From Streptosporangium amethystogenes (GTDB lineage Bacteria > Actinomycetota > Actinomycetes > Streptosporangiales > Streptosporangiaceae), in the NCBI RefSeq assembly GCF_000721075.1, contig NZ_JOEQ01000009.1, forward strand, positions 1-64,000: a stretch of 64,000 nucleotides of DNA, in the 5' to 3' direction. The notes below the pieces were generated by a model. That model was given only the letters and a program-made list of their open reading frames with translations, ran no database searches and was not told the origin of the DNA. Of the stretch, positions 52,701-62,245 are shown one piece after another (the first letter of the stretch is position 1; each line of letters begins with the position of its first letter). A program made the translations under genes and the position numbers.

Positions 52701-55700
52701 CGAATGTGTGGCTCGGGGCCCAGGCGGAGCTGAACGGCACGGTCGAGGGCACCATCGGGCCGCTGCCCGTCGCACTCGGCAAGAAGGACGACGACCCCCT
52801 GCAGGTCAAGCTCGCCTACAGCGTCAACCTGCGCTACGCGGGAGAGACGGAGGAGCCTGTCAAGCTGGCCGACTTCTTCACCGGTGTCGACCTGTCGCTC
52901 AACGAGACCAGCGACTCGGTCCAGTGCGCCCAGGACCCGCAGCGCGAGCAGACGGACCTGGCGCTGTGCGCGGTGCTCCCCACCTACCTCAACGGCGGTC
53001 CGGTGACCACCGACGGCAAGCACGCCTTCGTCGTGCGGCTCCCGCGTGTGGCCCCGCTGTCCGACATGTTCGACCTCACCACCGAACTGCCGGACGGGAT
53101 CAAACGGCTGGAGGTGCCGGACTTCGACTTCGGCACCCTGCCCGCCGGTATGGAGCTGGACTGGTACAACCTGGGCGACGGCATCGAGCGTTACCTCACG
53201 CTGATGGAGTCCGGCCTGCGGTTCGCCGCACAGGACGGCAAGCTGCCCGCCGTCGGCGACGACCTCCAGCAGGGTGCCGACTTCATCGGAGCCAAGCGCC
53301 AGGAGATCAAGGAGGCGCTCTCCAAGCTGCCGAACCAGGGCAGGGTCCCCACCGGCAAGGACCTGCGGACCTGGTACACCACCTACCTCGCGCCCAAGAT
53401 CGGCCCAGGAGTGCAGCCGGTGATCAGCTGTGTCACCGCGCAGGGGCCCGCCGAGGGAGAGACGTGCGACGCCGTACCGGGCCCGCAACTGACCGGCATC
53501 AAGTTCACCATCGACATCGGCGTCGGAGAGCTCGACCCGGTCAAGGGGTGCTCCGGCGACTGCGAGAGCGTCGAGCGGCGGCTGGACATCGGCGTCCCCG
53601 GCCTCGCGCTGCGCCAGGGAGAGGGGGACGGCGTGCAGGCGAACCTCGCCTGGAGGCTGCACGCCACCGTCGGCCTGGACCGCCAGAGCGGGTTCTTCGT
53701 CAACTCCGAGCAGGACGACCGGCCCAACCTCGGAGTAGGGGTGAACGTCAAGCTGCCCAAGGAGATCAACGCCAAGCTCTCGATTCTGGACGTGAAGCTG
53801 GAGAACCGGCCCACGGCGGCACCCGAACTCTTCGCGGGCGCGTTCATCGTCGGCCTCAAACCCGTCGGCCGGATCGGCATGGCCCAGCTGGCCGACCCGG
53901 GAGATCTCGTGGAGACCACGATGTCGGCTCGGGCGAACATCGACTGGAAGTTCACCGTCCAGGCGGGTTCACCGATGCTGCCCGGCCTGTACGGCGGATT
54001 CCGGCTCGACTGGGACCTCACCAAGGGGGGCACACCGGACCCCGACGACCTGCACATCTCCTTCAACGACGTGACCCTGGAGGCGGGTGACTTCTTCCGC
54101 ACCGTGCTCGGCCCGGTGGTCACCCAGGTCAAACGGCTCACCGAACCGGTCAGGCCGGTCATCGACCAGCTCTACGCGCCGATCCCCGTGCTGTCGGACC
54201 TGAGCAGGGCGGCCGGGGGCACGGACGTGAACCTGATCACGATCGCCGAGAAGTTCAACACCCTCGGCGGGGGAATGGACACGGAGTTCCTGACCAAGGT
54301 GGTCGAGGTCACCAGGGTCCTGTCCAGCCTGCCCGACTGCCAGGGCTCGATCGCCATCCCGATCGGGAGCTTCCAGGTGCTCGGCGGCCAGGCGCTGAAC
54401 ACGCCGAACTCGCCGGACGTGGCGGACTCGCTCATCACCGGGGAGCGCTTCGCCACCGAGGATCTCTTCAAGGCGCTGGACGACAAGGCCAGGACCTGCG
54501 CGAAGGCCGGCGCCAAGAGCGGCGCGAAGGCGAAGGCCGCCCCGTCCGGCCCCGTCGAGCACGCGGAGAGCGCCGGGTTCAGCTTCCCCGTGCTCGAGAA
54601 CAAGGGGAAGGCGATCTTCAGCCTGCTCATGGGCAAGGACGTGGAGCTCGTCGAGTACGACTCGGGCCCGCTGCGGCTCGGGTTCAACTACAGCCAGTCG
54701 TTCGGCCCGGTCTACGCCCCGCCGCCGATCATGGTGGTCATCTCCGGCAGCGCCGGCATCGAGGGGCGCATCAAGGCGGGCTTCGACACCTACGGTATCC
54801 GCAAGGCGATCGAGGAACGTAAGGTCGACATCCGCATTCTCGACAGCCTCTATCTGGTGACGACCGACGAGCGCGGGCTCCCGCTCCCGGTGATCACCCT
54901 GCGCGGTGAGCTGGAGGCCGGGGCGGCGGTGGAGCTGTTCCTCATCAAGGCCGGGGTAAACGGGGGCATCTCCCTGACGATCGCGATGAGCTGGGCGGAC
55001 CCGACCAACGACGGCAAGTTCCGGTTCGGCGAGTTCGTGACCGTGCTGCTGCGCAACCCGCAGTGCCTGTTCAACATGGACGGCAAGCTCAAGGTCTACC
55101 TGAAGGCATGGGTGGAGATCGGAGCCTCGATCTTCAAGAAGCGGTTCGACTGGACGATCGTCGAGGCCACCCTGCTCGACTTCGCCGTACGGCCCGACTG
55201 CGAGGTCGAACCACCGAAGCTGGCGACGGCGAGTGGAAACGCCCTCGTCCTGCACATCGGCCCCATGCGCGGGGCTCGCGGTGGCGACTGGGCGGATCCG
55301 GGCGACGACGCCGAACAGTGGACGGTGATCCAACTCCCCGCCGACGACGCGCAGGAGGTGGGATTCGCGGTCAGCGCGCTCGGCTTCCGTGAGGAGTACC
55401 GAGGCGGTGGGTTCGACCGGGTGCTGGCCGACGGCCGTGGGGCGACCGGCGACCTGCGGCTGCTCTTCCAGGGCTACGCGGACTCGGACGGCAAGCCGTA
55501 CCCCTTCGACAAGAAGGTGGTGGCCTTCGGCGGCGCGGCGAACGACGTGGTCATGACGGGCGCGGGCGCCTCCGTGGTGGACGGCGGCGCGGGCGACGAC
55601 CAGATCACCACGGGTGACCAGTACGGCGGTGCCAGGGCCTTCGTGGCCGGCGGGCCGGGCAACGACTACCTGACCGTGGGCGGCGCGGGCGACTGGGTCG

Positions 55701-58700
55701 CGGGCGATGGCGGGCTCGTTCCCGGCAAACGCAAGGTCGGTGGCGTCGAGGTCGCGGACTGGGACGGGGACGACACTCCGGAACAACCGCAGGATCGCGC
55801 CGACGACGGTGACGACAGGATCACCGCGGGTCTGGGCGGCAACCACCTGTGGGGCAACGGTGGAGCCGACACGATCAGCGTGGGCTCCGACAGCCCGCTG
55901 GCCGCCGGCGACCCATCCCCCCGCTACCGCGCCCAGCCGAACACCCTGGTCGGCGGGCCGGGCGGGGACACGCTGACCGGCGGCTCGAACGACGACGAGA
56001 TCTACACGGGTCCGCTGCAGGCCACCGCGCCGGAGGACGAGGGCCCGGAGGACTCCGGGGTCAACTACGTCGACACCGGCGCGGGCGACGACAAGGTCTA
56101 CGGCGGCAGGGGCGTCGACCTGGTCGCCGGGCGCTCGCAGCCCGGCCAGGTCAGCCGGATCTTCGGCGGCGGTGGCGAGGACGTGCTCACGGGAGGCTAT
56201 GGGAAGGACGAGATCTTCGGCGGTCCCGGCGACGACTGGGTGATCGCCGAGCCGTCCGAGGTCGGCGAGGTCACCGGGACGGAGCCGTACGGGCCGGTGC
56301 GCGCCGTGAACCGCCTGCCACTGCCAGAAGGGGTGGTCGCCTCGGCCAAGCTGCTGGTGGGCGGGTACGGCGACGACCACCTGGTCGGCGGGGACGGCGG
56401 GGCCACCGTCTTCGGTGACCGTCGTCGCGCCGAGCCGTGCGAGGAGGCCGAGGACGCCGAGGACGGCCGGGACCTCATTCTGGGCGGCGCGGGCCGCGAG
56501 GTCGTGTCGGCGGGCGGTGGCGACGACCGAGTCGCGGCGGGCGGTGGCGACGACCGGGTCTGCGGCGAACGTGGTGACGACGAACTGTACGGCGGCGCCG
56601 GCGACGACACCGTCGAAGGCGGGTCGGGCAAGGACACCGGATACGGCGACGACGGGGCCGACCAGGTGTCGGGCGACGGCGGCGACGACACCCTGTACGG
56701 CGGCGCCCAGGCCGACACGGTCGAGGGCAACAATGGCGAGGACACGCTCTTCGGCGGCGCCGGGGACGACCTGGTCGTCGGCGGAGACCGTCTCGCCGGA
56801 AAGGACGACGGGGCCGACACGCTGTACGGCGACACCGGCGCCGACCGGCTGGTCGGCGACAACGGCACGGCGACGGGGTCGCACGACCTCGACGGGACGC
56901 CGGCGACGGCGGGCGCCGGGGACGTGATCCATGGCGGGGCCGGCGACGACACCGCCTTCGGCGGGATCGGCGACGACGAGATCCACGGCAACGACGGCGC
57001 GGACCACCTGGAGGGCGGCAACGACGCGGACACCGTGTACGGAGAGGCGGGCGAGGACGAGATCGTCGGCGGAGGAACCGGGACGTACCCTGACAAGGGG
57101 GACACGCTGTTCGGCGGTGACGGGCCCGACGTGATCGCGGGCGACAACGCCGTTCTCTCCACGACAGGGGAGGCCACCCCCGTGGCCCGCAGGCCAGGGC
57201 AGCAGCGCGCCCACCGGGTGCAACCACTGGGCGGCGGCTCCGGCGCGGACGTGGTGGACGGCGGCGCGGGCGACGACGCCCTCTTTGGGCAGGAGGACAC
57301 CGACCGGCTGCGCGGCGGTGAAGGAGACGACTACGCCGAAGGCGGCCAGGACACCGACTGGGTGGAAGGCGACCAGGGCGACGACGATCTGGTCGGCGGC
57401 TCGTTCGCCGGTGTGGCCGACCAGGCCGACGCGTTGTACGGCGGGCCGGGCGACGACGTCGTGCTGGGCGACAACGCCGAGATCCTCCGGGTGGCCGGGG
57501 CGGAGAAACCGACCCGCGCCACCGTGCGGATCGGGTCGCGGGGAGCTCCGATGGCCGCCAGGGCGGTGCGGCGGCTGGGTGGCGCGGCGGGTGAGGACCG
57601 GATCTCCGGCGGCACGGGAGTGGACGTGCTCTGGGGCCAGGACGGCGACGACTTCCTCTCCGGCGGCGGCCACGGCGACTACATGGAGGGAGGCGGCGGA
57701 GCCGACGTGCTCCGCGGTGACCTTCCGCTGTCGGCGAACTCCACGCAGACCACCGTCACCCCGCTGCCCGACCCGGGCTGGCCGGGAACGGCGGGCGGGG
57801 CGCAGGACCTCGAAGGCACCGATCCGGAGGCGGGACAGGACGACCTGATCGGCGGATCCTCGGCCCCCGGCGCGCCGGACGGCGACGACGCGATCGAGGG
57901 CGGCGGCGCGGACGACGTGCTGCTCGGTGACAACGGCTCGCTCGTCCGCACCCTGACCGGGACGACGGAGCGGGTCTACACCGAGCGGTACGCCGCGGGC
58001 CAGGTGCCGGCGAACGCCACGCGCAGCCGCACCCACGACCCGGACCTGCCCGGCTCCGCCACCCGGTTCTGCACCGAGGCGCAGCGGACGTGTGAACCTG
58101 CGGGCGCGTTCGGCGCGGACCGGATGTACGGCGACGACGGCGACGACGGACTGTGGGGTCAGGACGGCGACGACCGGATCTCCGGCGGCGCGGGGAACGA
58201 CGACCTGTTCGGCGAACTCGGCGCCGACGAGATGGACGGCGGCGCGGGCGAGGACGCCATGCTCGGCGACCGGGGCGGTGTCGTGAACGAACGCATCGAC
58301 ACGGGGGACGCGCGACGGCTGAGCTTCACGGTCAGCCTCAATTCGCCGCCCAAGGAGAGCTACACCGGTTTCCGTGAGGGCACCTACGACCGGCGGGCCG
58401 ACCTGCTGCACGACGCCGACGGCGACGTCTGGGCCGGCGCGCCCACCGATCCGGCCATGCCGCACGACGGCCTCACCTCGGGTGGCGACGACACCATGCG
58501 AGGCGGTCCCGGCCGTGACAGCCTGCACGCCGGGTACGGCGACGACCTGGCCAACGGAGACAGCGGCGGCGACGAGGTCTTCGGCGGCGGCGGCGCGGAC
58601 GTGCTGTGGGGCGGCAAGGGCTGCGACCCCGTCCTGGACGCGGCGACCCCGGACTGCCTGAGCTCCAACGGGACGTTCAGCCCGGGCGCCAGGGGCACCG

Positions 58701-59272
58701 GCGATCGGATGGTTGACCACGTGTTCGGCGGCGCGGGTGGAACGGAGCCGGTCGTGCTCGGCTCGGACCTGCTCGACTACAACCCCCGGGGCTCCTACCC
58801 GGGTAACTGCGCCTCCGGGCGCTGGCCGGCCGACACGCCGACCACCAGCGTGGACCCGTGCCTGTGGTTCAAGCTGACCGACAAGGCCGACGCCGAGGGT
58901 GGCGACGACCAGCATCACCAGGGCGTCGACTGGTTGTACGGCGGAGCGGGCCGGGACGTGCTGCAGGGCGACATCACCGCCAACGGGCCGAACCCGGGGG
59001 ACAAGATGATCGACTGGAACGGCTCGTACAACCTGTTCAGTCACTGCGGCGCGGCCAACGGCGGCCACAACATCGTCCGCCAGCACTCCCCGGCCATGCA
59101 GGACTTCCTCGCCAAGGTGGCGTGGGGTTCGGGCGCCGGCCGTGCGGCGGCGGACGCGACCACACCCGGTACGTCCGCGCACGCGGAACTGGCGATCCCG
59201 GCCAACGACAGCGGCTCGGCCTACCCATCCACACCTGGACATTTCGACTCGCCGTGGGCATGCGCGAGCTGA
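49751..59272 (+). CDS. Giant secreted protein with C-terminal RTX calcium-binding repeats
   Basis: The protein has 3,173 residues; the ATG follows GGAGGTCTC. Signal peptide MRARGLLRILCAVLVTVSMT with ASA cleavage near residue 29. Residues about 30-1900 are a mixed beta-rich region with long amphipathic strands. It includes two copies of a module with GVTYAARTL...FKGRTITAG...NSADTITLAGDW...GVTYRIA (about 454-516) and GVLYGNGG...YMGRRVHVG...GDDTLAF...GTRYRLR (about 800-869). An Ala/Lys linker lies near 1585. Residues about 1924-2960 contain dozens of GGxGDDxxxG nonapeptides (GGAGDDQITTG, GGSGKDTGYGDDG), the calcium-binding beta-roll. A Cys/His-containing tail (HCGAANGGHNIVRQ) ends the protein. 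No sortase signal or catalytic motif is visible. Likely an extracellular calcium-dependent structural or adhesive protein, co-transcribed with the metallopeptidase 14 bp downstream. Confidence 0.9.
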   Translation: MRARGLLRILCAVLVTVSMTAGLPQTASARSQRDAETTALLAGVKRFADVSRGFATLGRLGERLPLVGLVPGAEAGLGLETLFDQAMYDPIKDITSLSELEPEYTTPGPRAGRLLASTREEGDVKRLDLTLDVTRSVGDQPVSISSATPRVSFTTSKSVDVDLKLNAKLSFGYDQATRSVYLIKDASGPALTVQAAGRLDSAAKATAAFGILGVDVLGDSALDIGSTLTFSAADPNGDGRLDLTGTGELAAEGAAAGLFRVSPAGSAAATFNLRAQPFAGAPVDGATATVKVNWPDIATGTPQVTVAQSDLDRLNRFQHLTPKDLLDGLAHLANAINAVQRSQWRKDAQSPLEGNLDLPFMRGSLADAVRVSEAIEKFVKDSVNGDTGEPTFTSIQSMLAALGAAKNLPGGAVIKVTEAGYDDSDKKIAFTIVIDRNVNVTPEPLNPAGQTTSGGGTGVTYAARTLKHTGRKWEKDEFKGRTITAGTSSGIVAGNSADTITLAGDWRKSVPAPGVTYRIASSDPLIGQVTFGDTFKANAGITRANAAASTAQVMRGYHASATVVLDLSDPVTGQGCASRPDGQGKACPYRHTNPDGTSTVVSELPRAADRTLLRTGRDLFGAQLSVLTGVNVDAGVGYLGVRLTGNLSMGAGNTGDLLRVTLKDQGDVRLTQLFERLAAKPGELLDVQVNAEARGRLAVGVPGASDFFGGTISGDVVMPDIGDPATVEFRGFDRLGEVGEFGFDPDNPRALFGTLIKSLGALAAYLDNVKGTGPVQDALATKLPLVGRSVSELVAAEETGGGSGVLYGNGGCRPDLGHLTDPSHTFTDAYMGRRVHVGSRLLQVAAVCGDDTLAFTEKFTGNIPETGTRYRLRPPLRDAIDRLTAAPPDTLQGVVDELNKALGGQVGINYLPGSPGELKITLNYDKKATSEEPLRFSFGDKSLVAASGSGTLDVGVDGGVQLGLVVPLKAAFDPAEDLRIDPTSNVWLGAQAELNGTVEGTIGPLPVALGKKDDDPLQVKLAYSVNLRYAGETEEPVKLADFFTGVDLSLNETSDSVQCAQDPQREQTDLALCAVLPTYLNGGPVTTDGKHAFVVRLPRVAPLSDMFDLTTELPDGIKRLEVPDFDFGTLPAGMELDWYNLGDGIERYLTLMESGLRFAAQDGKLPAVGDDLQQGADFIGAKRQEIKEALSKLPNQGRVPTGKDLRTWYTTYLAPKIGPGVQPVISCVTAQGPAEGETCDAVPGPQLTGIKFTIDIGVGELDPVKGCSGDCESVERRLDIGVPGLALRQGEGDGVQANLAWRLHATVGLDRQSGFFVNSEQDDRPNLGVGVNVKLPKEINAKLSILDVKLENRPTAAPELFAGAFIVGLKPVGRIGMAQLADPGDLVETTMSARANIDWKFTVQAGSPMLPGLYGGFRLDWDLTKGGTPDPDDLHISFNDVTLEAGDFFRTVLGPVVTQVKRLTEPVRPVIDQLYAPIPVLSDLSRAAGGTDVNLITIAEKFNTLGGGMDTEFLTKVVEVTRVLSSLPDCQGSIAIPIGSFQVLGGQALNTPNSPDVADSLITGERFATEDLFKALDDKARTCAKAGAKSGAKAKAAPSGPVEHAESAGFSFPVLENKGKAIFSLLMGKDVELVEYDSGPLRLGFNYSQSFGPVYAPPPIMVVISGSAGIEGRIKAGFDTYGIRKAIEERKVDIRILDSLYLVTTDERGLPLPVITLRGELEAGAAVELFLIKAGVNGGISLTIAMSWADPTNDGKFRFGEFVTVLLRNPQCLFNMDGKLKVYLKAWVEIGASIFKKRFDWTIVEATLLDFAVRPDCEVEPPKLATASGNALVLHIGPMRGARGGDWADPGDDAEQWTVIQLPADDAQEVGFAVSALGFREEYRGGGFDRVLADGRGATGDLRLLFQGYADSDGKPYPFDKKVVAFGGAANDVVMTGAGASVVDGGAGDDQITTGDQYGGARAFVAGGPGNDYLTVGGAGDWVAGDGGLVPGKRKVGGVEVADWDGDDTPEQPQDRADDGDDRITAGLGGNHLWGNGGADTISVGSDSPLAAGDPSPRYRAQPNTLVGGPGGDTLTGGSNDDEIYTGPLQATAPEDEGPEDSGVNYVDTGAGDDKVYGGRGVDLVAGRSQPGQVSRIFGGGGEDVLTGGYGKDEIFGGPGDDWVIAEPSEVGEVTGTEPYGPVRAVNRLPLPEGVVASAKLLVGGYGDDHLVGGDGGATVFGDRRRAEPCEEAEDAEDGRDLILGGAGREVVSAGGGDDRVAAGGGDDRVCGERGDDELYGGAGDDTVEGGSGKDTGYGDDGADQVSGDGGDDTLYGGAQADTVEGNNGEDTLFGGAGDDLVVGGDRLAGKDDGADTLYGDTGADRLVGDNGTATGSHDLDGTPATAGAGDVIHGGAGDDTAFGGIGDDEIHGNDGADHLEGGNDADTVYGEAGEDEIVGGGTGTYPDKGDTLFGGDGPDVIAGDNAVLSTTGEATPVARRPGQQRAHRVQPLGGGSGADVVDGGAGDDALFGQEDTDRLRGGEGDDYAEGGQDTDWVEGDQGDDDLVGGSFAGVADQADALYGGPGDDVVLGDNAEILRVAGAEKPTRATVRIGSRGAPMAARAVRRLGGAAGEDRISGGTGVDVLWGQDGDDFLSGGGHGDYMEGGGGADVLRGDLPLSANSTQTTVTPLPDPGWPGTAGGAQDLEGTDPEAGQDDLIGGSSAPGAPDGDDAIEGGGADDVLLGDNGSLVRTLTGTTERVYTERYAAGQVPANATRSRTHDPDLPGSATRFCTEAQRTCEPAGAFGADRMYGDDGDDGLWGQDGDDRISGGAGNDDLFGELGADEMDGGAGEDAMLGDRGGVVNERIDTGDARRLSFTVSLNSPPKESYTGFREGTYDRRADLLHDADGDVWAGAPTDPAMPHDGLTSGGDDTMRGGPGRDSLHAGYGDDLANGDSGGDEVFGGGGADVLWGGKGCDPVLDAATPDCLSSNGTFSPGARGTGDRMVDHVFGGAGGTEPVVLGSDLLDYNPRGSYPGNCASGRWPADTPTTSVDPCLWFKLTDKADAEGGDDQHHQGVDWLYGGAGRDVLQGDITANGPNPGDKMIDWNGSYNLFSHCGAANGGHNIVRQHSPAMQDFLAKVAWGSGAGRAAADATTPGTSAHAELAIPANDSGSAYPSTPGHFDSPWACAS

Positions 59273-59286
59273 GAAAGGATTCGTCA

Positions 59287-61575
59287 ATGCTGCATCGACT
59301 ACTGGCGGTGGTGCTCGTGGCCACCGGCCTCTCCGCCGGAGGGGCGATCGCCCACGCGGAGACCGGACCCGAACCCGCCGCCGCGAAGCGGTGCGTGCCC
59401 GGCGACTGCTTCGCCGTCACCGCCACCCTCGACCGGGCCCCGGCCGTGGGGCAGACCGCCACGCTGAGCGTCACGGTCACCTCGAAGGAGAAGGCGGCGA
59501 ACGTGCGGGTCCTGATGGACCTGCCCGAGAACCTGCGTTGGGTGAGCCCGCCCTCGGGAACGAGCCGGGGCCCCGCGACGATCGGGCGCAGCCACCTGGA
59601 CCGTGCGAGCCGTACCGGCCCGATGAGGAAGAACGAGCAGACGCGTTACGTCGGCACGGTGACGGCCACCGCGCCCGGCCCGGCCGCCGTCAACGTCCAC
59701 GTCACGGACGGGCGGCCCGGCCCGGGCAACGAGGCGCTGGCCTACGTCACCGTCGGGAAGGAGAAGTCTTTCTTCGGCATGGCGCGACCCGCGACCGTGA
59801 CCCTCGCCCCTCCGCCCTCCGAGACGCCCGCGGCGGTGGACGCGGCGGTGGACGCGACGGAGGCGGACACCTGTGTGCAGGGCACGGTCGCGCACCTGAC
59901 GGTCGAAGGGACCGTCCAGGGCGTTCCCCGGCTCAGGCTGCACGTCATGGACCGGGACGCCGAAGGGGGTGACGACGTGCTCGCCAGAGGCGAGACCGAC
60001 GACCAGGGCGACTACGAGCTGTGCTTCGACGGAGACGACAGCGACGAGAGCGGTGGTCAGGACGTCTACGTGACGGGTCTGTCCTTCAACGACTACTGGT
60101 CGGTCCAGGACCCGAGGAACAAGGCCCTCTACACGTTCCAGACGCCCGTCGTCCCGGATGTCGAGCGGGGCGACAGGGAGATCGTCGACTACCTCCCCAC
60201 GCCCGGTAGCACGGACGAGGGCACGTTCCGGATCTTCACGGCCGCGCACACCGCGTGGAAGGCGTACACCGGCTGGACCGGGAACCCGGGCGGCTGCTGG
60301 GTCGCCGGCGCCTCACCCTGCCGCTCGATACCGATCAGGTGGGCCCCCGACTTCACGGTCCCGTACGCCGTCTTCAACAACTGCGTTTCGAGCTGCTCCG
60401 AGCCCGACCACATCATCATGAGCGCGACGGATCACCTCGCGAAAATGACCGTGGCCCACGAGGTCGGCCACTTCATCATGGACTACGCCTATGCCGACGC
60501 GTACCCGCCGGCCCCCTCGTGCGGCGGTCAGCGCTGGATGAACCAGGTGACCTCGGAGGGATGTGCCTGGACGGAGGGGTGGGCCACCTGGTTGGCGGTC
60601 CAGGCCTACGGGGAGACTCACCGGCGCTGGGGGCCGCTGGACGCGTCGGTCGACCTGGAGAACGCCACCTGGGACACCCCCGAATGGGGAGGAGCGACGG
60701 GACCCGACATCGAGGGCCGGGTGGCCGGCGCGCTGATGGACATCGCCGACGGTGACCCGAGGAACGAGGTCTACTGGGACCTCTCCTCCGAGGGCCCGGA
60801 GAAGGTCGCCTCCGTCGTCGCGGCGAGCAGGCCGAACACCGTCAGCGAGTTCAAGAACGCCCTGCTGGCGGGGATACCGACCCCGGCGGGAAAGCATGAG
60901 GCGCTGGCCGCCTTCTATCAGAACACCATCGATCCAGAGTTCTTCGAACCGCTGCTGGACAGGGTCGAGCTCAACCGCCCGCCCTTGCCGTCCGGCGACT
61001 ACTCCCTCACCACCGCACGGCCCACCTGGTCGGTGGTGGCTGCGCTCCTGGTCGAGTCTCCCACGCGAGACGTCCACGTGAGCCTCTTCAAGGATCAGTC
61101 GCACACGAACGGGGTCTCGAGCAAGCAGACCGGAAACGACAAGCCGGACTTCGTCGCCGTCGACGCCACATCCGGTCCGAAGAACTACTTCCCCCACGTC
61201 CACAACGCGAGCGCGCTCGACAGCGATTCCTACCTCGTCGAGTTCGCCGAGTCGGAGGGCTCGCTCGCGCCGGCGACCTCCACCGAGCTGTCCATGGAAT
61301 CGGCCGACATCGTCGAGATCCGCACCGCGGACCTCACGACGGGCAAGCCGGTGAGTTTCACCGTCACCCCCCTCGACGGTCAGGATCTCGACATCTTCAC
61401 GATGGCGCCCAGCGCGTCCAAGTGGGCGAGACCGAGAGCGGACGCGAAGGGCGCCTTCGCCCGGGGACCGGGCATGGCCGAGCGCATCACCATCACACCG
61501 ACCGTGACCGGCTCCCACGCCGTGATAGTGATCCAGAAGAACGGGAGCGGGCGCTTCACCCTGGCCCGTTCCTGA
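59287..61575 (+). CDS. Secreted zinc metallopeptidase (HEVGH) with Ig-like and PPC-like domains
   Basis: The protein has 762 residues; ATG 59287 has AAGGA ten bases upstream, and an in-frame upstream extension lies inside the RTX gene and is ignored. Signal peptide MLHRLLAVVLVATGLSAGGA ending AHA. Ig-like region about 40-160 (ATLSVTVTSKEKAANVRVLM), transthyretin-like turn GETDDQGDYELCFDGDD (about 235-255), zinc site MTVAHEVGHFIMDYAYADAY (HEVGH 391-395) with EGWATWLAVQAYGE as third-ligand segment, and a C-terminal pre-peptidase-like beta domain. Two genes, one operon: it may process or release the RTX protein, or act beside it outside the cell. Family-level assignment uncertain; gluzincin-like. 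Confidence 0.88.
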   Translation: MLHRLLAVVLVATGLSAGGAIAHAETGPEPAAAKRCVPGDCFAVTATLDRAPAVGQTATLSVTVTSKEKAANVRVLMDLPENLRWVSPPSGTSRGPATIGRSHLDRASRTGPMRKNEQTRYVGTVTATAPGPAAVNVHVTDGRPGPGNEALAYVTVGKEKSFFGMARPATVTLAPPPSETPAAVDAAVDATEADTCVQGTVAHLTVEGTVQGVPRLRLHVMDRDAEGGDDVLARGETDDQGDYELCFDGDDSDESGGQDVYVTGLSFNDYWSVQDPRNKALYTFQTPVVPDVERGDREIVDYLPTPGSTDEGTFRIFTAAHTAWKAYTGWTGNPGGCWVAGASPCRSIPIRWAPDFTVPYAVFNNCVSSCSEPDHIIMSATDHLAKMTVAHEVGHFIMDYAYADAYPPAPSCGGQRWMNQVTSEGCAWTEGWATWLAVQAYGETHRRWGPLDASVDLENATWDTPEWGGATGPDIEGRVAGALMDIADGDPRNEVYWDLSSEGPEKVASVVAASRPNTVSEFKNALLAGIPTPAGKHEALAAFYQNTIDPEFFEPLLDRVELNRPPLPSGDYSLTTARPTWSVVAALLVESPTRDVHVSLFKDQSHTNGVSSKQTGNDKPDFVAVDATSGPKNYFPHVHNASALDSDSYLVEFAESEGSLAPATSTELSMESADIVEIRTADLTTGKPVSFTVTPLDGQDLDIFTMAPSASKWARPRADAKGAFARGPGMAERITITPTVTGSHAVIVIQKNGSGRFTLARS

Positions 61576-61624
61576 GGGTCGGCCCCGGCGGACGGCGGCG
61601 CCGCCTGGGTGCCGATGGCGGAGA

Positions 61625-62245
61625 CTACCCCGTGACCTGAAACCAGACTGATCTGTTCGCTCCGTCGTGGTGGGAGCCCCACTCGGCGGCGAGCAGGTCG
61701 ACCAGCCACAACCCCCGCCCGCCGTCGTTGGTCTCCGGTACGCGTACGGCGGGCGCGCTCGTGACGGAGCCGTCGTCGGTGACCTCCACGTGGACCATCG
61801 TGGTGGTCCGGGCCAGGTAGACGGTCATCCGCCCGTCCTTTGTGCGCCCCGAGTCGGAGTGGGTCACCGCGTTGGCGGCCAGTTCGCTCAGCAGGAGCAG
61901 TACGTCGTCGAGCACCGGGACCGCCACCCGGCCGGCCAGCAGGTCCCGTGCCCAGCTCCGCACCTCCGATACGGCCGCCACCCGCCCGGGAAAGACCTTC
62001 CGCCACGCGCTGTACGGCCCACCCGCCCCCGGCATCGTGGGAGGTTCGTCGTCCTCCCCGAGCATCGTCGAAGTCCCGTCACCGCGATGTCCGAGGTGGC
62101 TGTCTTCTTCCCCTGGCTTTTTCGGAACCCTGTCACCGTGGCGTTCGGGGCAGTCTTCCTCTTCCCCCGGCGTTTTCGAGGCTCCGTTGCCGTGGTGGCC
62201 GAGGCAGCCGTCCTCTTTCTCTGTTGCCTCCCGCTCGGATCTCAT
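61625..62245 (-). CDS. ATP-binding protein, anti-sigma factor kinase type
   Basis: The protein has 206 residues from the ATG at 62243-62245, overlapping the previous stop (ATGA). A C-terminal GHKL domain: N-box VLLLLSELAANAVTHSDSG, VHVEVTDDGS and GGRGLWLVDLLAAEWGSHHD belong to the HATPase_c_2/RsbW-like kinases. The first 70 residues are an acidic linker made of about three 18- to 19-residue repeats (GHHGNGASKTPGEE, RHGDRVPKKPGEE, GHRGDGTSTMLGED). It probably phosphorylates a STAS or DUF397-linked partner. Operon with the gene before it, divergent from the XRE/DUF397 genes. Confidence 0.9.
   Translation of the reverse strand: MRSEREATEKEDGCLGHHGNGASKTPGEEEDCPERHGDRVPKKPGEEDSHLGHRGDGTSTMLGEDDEPPTMPGAGGPYSAWRKVFPGRVAAVSEVRSWARDLLAGRVAVPVLDDVLLLLSELAANAVTHSDSGRTKDGRMTVYLARTTTMVHVEVTDDGSVTSAPAVRVPETNDGGRGLWLVDLLAAEWGSHHDGANRSVWFQVTG

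Noticed and set aside
55560..58680. Short DNA repeats in this stretch as a CRISPR array or satellite
   Set aside because: They encode the in-frame RTX nonapeptides with variable third positions and no spacers, so they are protein repeats, not an array.
53969..59287. Minus-strand open frame of 1,772 codons opposite the RTX gene
   Set aside because: It mirrors the GGC/GAC codon pattern of the RTX repeats, has no ribosome-binding site, and its Val/Arg/Gly-rich text matches no domain. A high-GC antisense artefact.
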